Below are positions 51,111 to 56,183 of a DNA stretch of 56,183 bases, piece by piece. How positions within the stretch are numbered: position 1 is the stretch's first letter; each line of letters opens with the position of its first letter. This stretch comes from Lachnospiraceae bacterium (GTDB lineage Bacteria; Bacillota; Clostridia; Lachnospirales; Lachnospiraceae), in contig WRBB01000019.1 of assembly GCA_009779895.1 (NCBI GenBank), positions 1-56,183 of the forward strand, written 5' to 3'. Made by a program: the position numbers and the translations under genes. The notes beneath the pieces are model-generated. The model saw only the letters and a list, made by a program, of their open reading frames with translations, searched no databases and was not told where the DNA came from.

Positions 51111-51539
51111 ATGGCATACAAGATGACGGTAACCGGTTTGGATTCACCAATTGCTTTGAATGAAAAAGCGATTACAAGGGTTGTTTTTGATAGTGAGACA
51201 CCCAAGGATTCCAATGCTCGTGCAACAGATTATGGTTTGGGTGTAAAGGTATATGGAAAGATTTTATTTGATACCTTAGGTGGAATGGATGATCCAACCA
51301 TTGGTTTGGCGAAATGGTCTCAGGTACCATCTTATAATGGGGATTGTTATAGAAATGTAGAAATTAATGTTGTTTCTGCATCTCAGGTAGTAAGAAACTT
51401 TGTGATTCCACAAGCCTTTGTCGTAGAATATAATGAGTCTTTGGACGTAGAAACAGGTGTGGGAGAGTTTTGCATTCACATCAGACAGAAAAAAGATGAA
51501 AATGAAAAAGTAGCCATTCATGGCGGTTTTGGCGTTTAG
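51111..51539 (+). CDS. Hcp/gp19-like tube protein candidate, copy 1
   Basis: This 142-residue protein is predicted all-beta with one helix-like stretch. The pattern KWSQVPSYNGDCYRNVEINVV, then VRNFVIPQAFVVEYNESL, then GEFCIHIRQKKDEN resembles tube proteins of contractile systems, in which 'nA-V..Y' precedes a strand ending in Gln/Lys. It follows the sheath-like gene by 34 bases with GAAGGAGG upstream, and its paralogue comes next. The order sheath then tube is usual in tail and type VI clusters. No membrane segment or signal is seen. Confidence 0.55.
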   Translation: MAYKMTVTGLDSPIALNEKAITRVVFDSETPKDSNARATDYGLGVKVYGKILFDTLGGMDDPTIGLAKWSQVPSYNGDCYRNVEINVVSASQVVRNFVIPQAFVVEYNESLDVETGVGEFCIHIRQKKDENEKVAIHGGFGV

Positions 51540-51561
51540 GATGAAGAAGGAGGATTAGAGC

Positions 51562-51984
51562 ATGTTTACGATGACAGTAGCAGGTGCGGATACATTTCAA
51601 ATACCAAAAGAGTGTATCGTATCAACAAAATTCATTACAGATATACCAAAAAATAGCGATGCCCGTACCGCAGATGTAGGGACGACTTTGGTAGTGACAG
51701 GAAAGATTTTATCAGCGGTAGATGGTGATCCTTTTGATAGTACACGCCAGATGGCCCTTTGGTCAACGGTTCCGGCAAAGCAAGCTGAATGTTATAGAAG
51801 CGTTACCGTAGAAAATGTACGTGGTAATGTAGTGGTACGTAAGTATACAATACCAAATGCCTTTGTTGTGGATTATGTGGAGAGCTTTGGTGATACAGAG
51901 GGGGTAGGTACATTTACCCTGACAATCAAGCAAAAGAAAGATCGAATTGAGCATGTAGCCGTTGACGGTAGCTATTTGATTTAA
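51562..51984 (+). CDS. Hcp/gp19-like tube protein candidate, copy 2
   Basis: This 140-residue paralogue of the preceding protein shares about 40 percent of positions, including the KNSDART.D.G segment, LWSTVPAKQAECYRSV, VVRKYTIPNAFVVDYVESF and GTFTLTIKQKKD. It has its own GAAGGAGG site 8 bases before the ATG. Two tube-like genes in tandem suggest a heteromeric tube or one tube plus a tip or terminator protein. Downstream is a large inverted repeat. Confidence 0.55.
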   Translation: MFTMTVAGADTFQIPKECIVSTKFITDIPKNSDARTADVGTTLVVTGKILSAVDGDPFDSTRQMALWSTVPAKQAECYRSVTVENVRGNVVVRKYTIPNAFVVDYVESFGDTEGVGTFTLTIKQKKDRIEHVAVDGSYLI

Positions 51985-51997
51985 GTTAGCTGGGGAG

Positions 51998-52047
51998 AAC
52001 CGTTTCGGCAGAATAGGCTAAACATGGCAAAAAGTGGCGAAACGGTT
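51998..52047 (+). promoter_or_regulatory. Stem-loop after the tube genes
   Basis: AACCGTTTCGGCA and TGGCGAAACGGTT form a stem of about 12 pairs around a 24-base loop. It begins 13 bases after the second tube gene. A-rich, not T-rich, sequence follows, so it is not a standard terminator. Stabilisation of the sheath/tube part of the message is a reasonable guess, since tube proteins are needed in large amounts. Confidence 0.55.
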
Positions 52048-52172
52048 AAAATAAGGGGGCAAATAAATGCCCGATACTGATAAAAAGAAACGTGTCTGGC
52101 AAATATACGTGTATTTTGTGGATAGGTTTCTTTTTTCGTATTGATTTTAAAGAAAATGTAGGTGAAAAACAG

Positions 52173-52712
52173 ATGCGATTAAGATATTTTGATTGGTTAA
52201 TAGCTTTATTGAGTTTGGCGATTTTTATTTTGACAATAGCATATTGGCAGGAACAGGTATGGCTGATCATTGCGACTTTTATTGTAACAATCTTATTTTT
52301 GGTACTGGGTTTCTTGGATCGGGGGAAGGGTTTTATTGCCGTGAAAGAAGAAATAAAGCAAGGAGCAATAGGGCAAGCCAAACAGCTCATTCTTTTAAAT
52401 GAGGAAAATCAGGAATTAACAGCATGGGATTTGTTTGGTCGTACATCTTTGGTTATTGGTAGAGATGAGGGAGAAAATCAAGTAGATATCAATCTTGGTG
52501 ATGTAACATATGCCGGGTTTATAGAGATAGAGCATGCGGTCTTAAATTATGCGAAAGACCATTGGTATATAGAAGATTTGCATTCAGAAAATGGTGTAAA
52601 AGTGCAAAAAGCAGGGGATGCCAGACAGTATAAGTTGGCAACAGATAAACCATGCAGACTTGGTATCGGTGATGTGATTTACATTGCTCAGACAAGATTA
52701 GAGATGCGCTAG
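52173..52712 (+). CDS. Membrane FHA-domain protein
   Basis: This 179-residue protein has two membrane helices (about residues 8-26 and 32-50) and a cytosolic FHA domain from about residue 85: SLVIGRDEGENQVDINLGD, a His near EIEHAVLNY and SENGV. FHA domains bind phosphothreonine. In type VI systems a Fha protein recruits components after phosphorylation by PpkA and is reset by the PP2C PppA. ATG 52173 has AGGTG upstream; a longer frame from 52092 begins in the leader. The loss of a few canonical residues (no RxxS) makes phospho-binding uncertain. Confidence 0.78.
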   Translation: MRLRYFDWLIALLSLAIFILTIAYWQEQVWLIIATFIVTILFLVLGFLDRGKGFIAVKEEIKQGAIGQAKQLILLNEENQELTAWDLFGRTSLVIGRDEGENQVDINLGDVTYAGFIEIEHAVLNYAKDHWYIEDLHSENGVKVQKAGDARQYKLATDKPCRLGIGDVIYIAQTRLEMR

Positions 52713-52732
52713 GTTAGGAGGAGAAAAGGGAA

Positions 52733-53251
52733 ATGAGTAATATAACAAGATGTGGAAATGGTCATATGTTTAGTACACGCCGCCATGGTACTGTATGCCC
52801 TTATTGCAACATGGAAACAGCAACCCAAGAAAAACAAGAGACAGGAATTGTTAATGAGGAAGATGTAGAAAAACTAATTACATATGGTGATGTAGCACCT
52901 GTTTGTGGTTGGATTGTGTGTGTGAAAGGGCCACGTATGGGGAAAGATTATAAGATACGGGATGGTAAAAATTTTATCGGGCGGGCAGATGATATGGATA
53001 TCCAGATTTTAGGTGATAATCAAATCTCACGTCGCAATCATGCAGTGATTGTATTTGATAAAAAGAATAAAGGAACAGTACTTCTTCCCGGTGATTCCAA
53101 CGGAATTGCCTATCTAAATAATAAGGCATCTTATACGCCGGCAGATTTAAAACCTTATGATGTAATTGAAATGGGGGAATCTGAGTTCTTATTTGTTCCG
53201 TTTTGTGGAGATCAATTTATGTGGGGAGAGATGAAGGAGAAAGAAGCGTGA
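52733..53251 (+). CDS. Zinc-ribbon and FHA-domain protein
   Basis: This 172-residue cytosolic protein begins with a zinc-ribbon-like motif (C7-x3-H11 with C22-x2-C25). From about residue 57 a canonical FHA domain follows: KNFIGRADDMDIQIL, NQISRRNHAVIVFD and LLPGDSNGIAYLN, which contain the GR, SR-H and N residues that contact phosphothreonine. AGGAGG lies upstream. The phosphatase gene overlaps its stop (GTGA). It should be the main phosphopeptide reader of the cluster. Confidence 0.88.
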   Translation: MSNITRCGNGHMFSTRRHGTVCPYCNMETATQEKQETGIVNEEDVEKLITYGDVAPVCGWIVCVKGPRMGKDYKIRDGKNFIGRADDMDIQILGDNQISRRNHAVIVFDKKNKGTVLLPGDSNGIAYLNNKASYTPADLKPYDVIEMGESEFLFVPFCGDQFMWGEMKEKEA

Positions 53252-54072
53252 CCATAGAGGTAATCTATAGAATCATACAACTGATGGCAGTGGTTTTGAT
53301 TGGGCTAATCATTGTTCGTGTTGCTTTGTCTCATAGGTTTAAAGCTGCCGGTTATAACCAAGGGGTTGGAAAGACTTGCGGTACGAAAGAGGCACAAGAA
53401 GATTGTTTTGGCATTTCAAAAAATAGTCGTGGTACCATGGTCGTTTTAGTAGATGGTATGGGTAAGAAACAAGGTGGTGCCCTATCGGCAAGTTTGGTTG
53501 TGGAAACGGCTTTGGATATTTTTGAACGTGACAATGCTTTTTATAACCCCAATTATTTCTTTCAAAAGTTATTAAACCAAGCAAACCGCCGTATTTTAGA
53601 TCGTTTAGATGAGGGGGCTTATGGAGCAAGTGTAGCCATTGCTTTAATAGATAAATCAACTTTTTATTATGCAGTGGTAGGCAATGTGCAGGTGGCAGTT
53701 TATAGAGATAAAGAACTGATTCCCATAACAGAGGGTCATACGATTAATGTTTTGGCAGAGAAAAAATATATGCAAGGGAATTTAACCAAGCAAGAAACCA
53801 TTGCTCTTTTGCAAGAGCAACGACTGTATAACTTTGTAGGGCGGGATGAATTTTCAGAAGTGGAAGTATTTGATCAGCCGATAAAGTTAAAGTCCGGTGA
53901 TATTGTAATACTTATGACCGATGGTGTTTATGAAACCATTGGATATTCAGGGATAGAGGATAGGTTAAAAACCGGTGGTAATTGTCAGATGATGGCAGAT
54001 GCAATTGTAAAAGAAATAGATGCATTACAGGAAGAAAAAGACAATGGGAGTATTGTGTTACTTTCTGTTTAG
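53248..54072 (+). CDS. Membrane-anchored PP2C-type Ser/Thr phosphatase
   Basis: This 274-residue protein has one N-terminal membrane helix (about residues 8-28) and a PP2C domain. Metal-binding motifs are intact: VVLVDGMGKKQGG, ASVAIALIDKSTFYYAVVGN, ILMTDGVYE and the closing DNGSIV. It should remove phosphate from Thr residues of partners that the FHA proteins bind. The start is GTG at 53248, overlapping the previous stop, with AAGGAG 9 bases upstream. No kinase gene is present in the window, so one is expected downstream. Confidence 0.87.
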   Translation: MTIEVIYRIIQLMAVVLIGLIIVRVALSHRFKAAGYNQGVGKTCGTKEAQEDCFGISKNSRGTMVVLVDGMGKKQGGALSASLVVETALDIFERDNAFYNPNYFFQKLLNQANRRILDRLDEGAYGASVAIALIDKSTFYYAVVGNVQVAVYRDKELIPITEGHTINVLAEKKYMQGNLTKQETIALLQEQRLYNFVGRDEFSEVEVFDQPIKLKSGDIVILMTDGVYETIGYSGIEDRLKTGGNCQMMADAIVKEIDALQEEKDNGSIVLLSV

Positions 54073-54089
54073 GAGGCGAAGAAACGGTT

Positions 54090-55913
54090 ATGCGTAAGAT
54101 CAATTCAGAATTTAAAACAGCCTTTGTCTCTGAAGAAGGAACAGAGTTAATTAATAATGATTTTTTTGGTTTTGTTGAGCTTGATAATTTTGCTTGTTAT
54201 GTTATTGCAGATGGTTTATATCAAGAGGCAGATATTGCCAGTGCCAAACTTGCAATAGAAGCAATTATTCAAAAGTTTGAAGAGAGGCCATCCATTAAAA
54301 AAAGTGCGGTAAAACGATATTTAGATGCAGCCAATAAGCGATTGATTCAGTGTAGTAGAAAAAGGTTTCGCTTAAGAACTTCTATTACCCTTGTGGTGAC
54401 CAATTATGAATCTATGCGTTATGCGACGGCCGGAAATACAAGGCTTTGTATTTACCGTGGTGACTATATTTTGGCACAATCATCCGATACTTCTTATGCA
54501 CAAAGATTGATTCGCAAAAGTGGTGATTCGCAAGATAAGTTGGCCCGGCATAAGGAGCGCAATAATCTGTCTGTTTATGTTGGACAAAAACATGGATTTT
54601 CACCGGATATCTCACATAGGATTCCCTTAAAAGAATCTGATGTGATCACCCTTTATACCAGAGGTATTTGGGAGCATATAGATACAGGTGAACTTTTAGA
54701 TGTGTTTGGAGAAAGTGGTGATGAACCAAGAGAAGCGGTTGATATTGTAGAAGAGTTATTGCTATCTCGTCAATTAGACCAGATGGAAAACTATACCTTT
54801 GCTGCTATTTATGTCAATAAGGTATTTGAAGATCCCAATCGGAAGAAAAAAATCAAAAAGATTATCATCATTTCCATAATTGTGGCGGTGGTATTATTGG
54901 CGGTGTTTTTGGTGGTATTTTTTGTAATGCGACACCGGCAACAAATGCGGGATGATATTGAAGATTATATGGCGCGTGTGGTGGAGCATATGGAGCATAA
55001 TAATTATGTAAGAGCGTTGGCAGAGATTGAAGAGGCAGAAGAATTGGCCAGGCGTTTAAGAGATGGTGATATTTTGGAGGAAGTGGGCAACTTTTTGCGA
55101 TTGATTGAAGCGGTTCTTTTGGGGGATGAACATTTAGAAAACGGACGTTTTCAAGATGCCCAAGATGCTTTTTTAAGGGCACAAGGGTATTCTCTTAGAA
55201 TAGATGGGATTGGTTTTGATGATATTATAGCAAGGTTGGAATCAGCAGAAGCCTTTATTAACTTTTTTGCCTTGATGGATTTGGCGGATAATTTAGTGAT
55301 ACTTAGAAACTACGAAGTGGCCTTGTCTTTATATAATGAAGCACGCTCTCATGCATCAAATCTGTTCTTTTCAGAGGGGCGGCAAAAGGCATTGGATGCC
55401 ATTGCTCATGTTCATGCTTTGATGGCAAGGGCGGCAGAAGCTGAGGAAAAAGCCACGGCAGAGGCAGAAGCAGAAGCGCAAGAAAGTGCGCAGGAGCGGG
55501 CAGCGGATACTTTGGTGGCAACAGAAACTATGGCGCAAGGAGACCGTTATTTTGCGGAGGGTGATTATGTGGCTGCCAGAACATTTTTCCAGATGGCAAG
55601 GGATATGTTTTATGCCCAAGGTGATACGGCGACGGTTAATTTGTTGGATGCCAGAATTGCTTTGTCAAACAGTAGATTACAAGATAGAGAGAGCCAAGAA
55701 AACTTAGCACAAAAGTATGCGGATATAGGGCAGTATCATTTCAATGCAGGTCGGTATTTAGATGCCAGATGGTATTTTACCTTATCCAGACAGATTTATG
55801 ATCATTTGGGCGTTACATGGCGTGTGACCCAGATGGACAATCAGTTGGAATTGGTTCGCCAAGCCATAGAGCGCTCAGAGCAAGGAGAAGTAGAATCGGG
55901 AGTAGCTGCTTGA
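54090..55913 (+). CDS. Degenerate PP2C-like protein with membrane helix and TPR-like repeats
   Basis: This 607-residue protein has an N-terminal PP2C-like domain (residues 1-250), one membrane helix (about 258-282) and a long helical C-terminal part with TPR-like repeats (NGRFQDAQDAFLRAQGYS, NYEVALSLYNEARSH, EGDYVAARTFFQMAR, NAGRYLDARWYFTLSR) and an Ala/Glu-rich coiled coil. The first motif survives as CYVIADGLYQ, but the second metal-binding TDG is YTRGIWE and the final DN is EN. It is therefore probably a pseudophosphatase. The helical part would be outside the membrane if the catalytic-like part is cytosolic. AGGAGG lies 13 bases before ATG 54090. Confidence 0.8.
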   Translation: MRKINSEFKTAFVSEEGTELINNDFFGFVELDNFACYVIADGLYQEADIASAKLAIEAIIQKFEERPSIKKSAVKRYLDAANKRLIQCSRKRFRLRTSITLVVTNYESMRYATAGNTRLCIYRGDYILAQSSDTSYAQRLIRKSGDSQDKLARHKERNNLSVYVGQKHGFSPDISHRIPLKESDVITLYTRGIWEHIDTGELLDVFGESGDEPREAVDIVEELLLSRQLDQMENYTFAAIYVNKVFEDPNRKKKIKKIIIISIIVAVVLLAVFLVVFFVMRHRQQMRDDIEDYMARVVEHMEHNNYVRALAEIEEAEELARRLRDGDILEEVGNFLRLIEAVLLGDEHLENGRFQDAQDAFLRAQGYSLRIDGIGFDDIIARLESAEAFINFFALMDLADNLVILRNYEVALSLYNEARSHASNLFFSEGRQKALDAIAHVHALMARAAEAEEKATAEAEAEAQESAQERAADTLVATETMAQGDRYFAEGDYVAARTFFQMARDMFYAQGDTATVNLLDARIALSNSRLQDRESQENLAQKYADIGQYHFNAGRYLDARWYFTLSRQIYDHLGVTWRVTQMDNQLELVRQAIERSEQGEVESGVAA

Positions 55914-55950
55914 TAAAGAGAGAATAAAAAGTCATGTGAGGAAAAAAGAA

Positions 55951-56183
55951 ATGGATATTCGAACGATATTTGAAGAACCATTTGATTATGAAAAGTATAT
56001 AGAAAAACGCTTGCTTGAAATTGAAGATTTGAAGGAGCGTCGTTTTGCTCGGGAATTTGTAGCAGATGGCTTAAAAACAATGATGCGTGAGTCTGAAAGG
56101 TTATATCAAAACCTAGAAGAACGTGTTTATGCAGAAATTCCTGCATTGCACAATCGCCATCATATCTATATGACAGTGGTAGA
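55951..56183 (+). CDS. Truncated gene at the window edge, unknown protein
   Basis: Only the first 77 codons are present, beginning MDIRTIFEEPFDYEKYIEKR and rich in Glu, Arg and Tyr (helical). The frame stays open to the window end, and GTGAGG precedes the ATG. It follows the pseudophosphatase by 37 bases. In a contractile cluster a baseplate gene (TssF/TssG-like) would be expected near here, but nothing in 77 residues shows that. Confidence 0.6.
   Translation, partial: MDIRTIFEEPFDYEKYIEKRLLEIEDLKERRFAREFVADGLKTMMRESERLYQNLEERVYAEIPALHNRHHIYMTVV

Noticed and set aside
52092-52172. Extended N-terminus for the membrane FHA protein
   Set aside because: The extra 27 residues have no ribosome site at 52092 and lie in leader DNA after the stem-loop. 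ATG 52173 has AGGTG and starts directly at the first membrane helix.
47043-56183. Ordinary prophage remnant
   Set aside because: There is no integrase, terminase, capsid, holin or lysin gene in the visible part, while FHA, PP2C and VWA proteins are not phage-like. Downstream sequence is needed to exclude it fully.
1-56183. CRISPR arrays, tRNA or rRNA genes, insertion sequences
   Set aside because: No regularly spaced repeats, cloverleaf-like segments, rRNA stretches or transposase motifs were found on either strand.

Overview
The window looks like chromosome of an anaerobic, low-to-moderate GC Gram-positive (Clostridia, most likely a Lachnospiraceae-like gut fermenter). The evidence is near-universal AGGAGG ribosome sites, lipobox lipoproteins, YesM/YesN-type two-component genes, an oxygen-sensitive glycyl radical enzyme and a glycyl-radical bacterial microcompartment (BMC) of the Clostridium phytofermentans fucose/rhamnose type. 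No rRNA, tRNA, CRISPR array or insertion sequence was recognised.

Layout. (1) 0.2-10.6 kb, plus strand: response regulator, sensor kinase, a degenerate ABC ATPase, a complete ribose-type ABC importer (lipoprotein, double ATPase, permease), then methylthioribose kinase and methylthioribose-1-phosphate isomerase, closed by a strong terminator. This reads as sensing, uptake and activation of 5-methylthioribose or 5-deoxyribose. (2) 10.6-21.9 kb, minus strand: a 12-gene operon with SDR, 3-hydroxyacyl-CoA dehydrogenase, a complete Liv-type ABC importer, Zn-alcohol dehydrogenase, TIM-barrel epimerase, split transketolase and a GarR-like reductase. (3) 22.1-28.6 kb: a LacI regulator and the divergent plus-strand operon acyl-CoA ligase, Pct-like CoA transferase, FabG-like reductase and thiolase. 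Three copies of the 10-mer GAAACCGATT lie at the promoters of regions 2 and 3, so one LacI protein probably controls both as a single catabolic regulon for an unidentified acid or sugar acid.

(4) 28.7-42.3 kb: the BMC locus. It holds a B12-independent diol dehydratase and a short activase, a class II aldolase, CoA-acylating aldehyde dehydrogenase, an encapsulated MDR alcohol dehydrogenase, four BMC-H shell genes, PduL, an EutN/CcmL pentamer, PduS, PduT, a DeoR regulator, a PduQ/FucO-like Fe-alcohol dehydrogenase and L-rhamnose mutarotase. Together they cleave a deoxy-ketose phosphate to DHAP plus lactaldehyde, reduce the aldehyde to 1,2-propanediol, dehydrate it to propionaldehyde and dismutate that to propanol and propionyl-phosphate inside a shell. 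Four enzymes carry recognisable encapsulation helices.

(5) 42.4-46.8 kb: accessory genes (XRE-Uma2 fusion, DUF4865, an ATPase with a nuclease-like C-terminus, a small secreted protein, an AlkZ-related protein). (6) 46.9 kb to the window end: the most unusual region. A promoter preceded by a run of ten G residues leads a co-directional cluster: membrane VWA protein, a 738-residue sheath-like protein, two tandem Hcp/gp19-like tube proteins, two FHA proteins, an intact PP2C phosphatase, a degenerate PP2C fused through a membrane helix to helical repeats, and a truncated last gene. I infer a type-VI-secretion-like or tail-like contractile apparatus under phospho-threonine control in a single-membrane bacterium. 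The assignment rests on fold-level motifs and context only, and the window ends before baseplate, spike or kinase genes could be seen.
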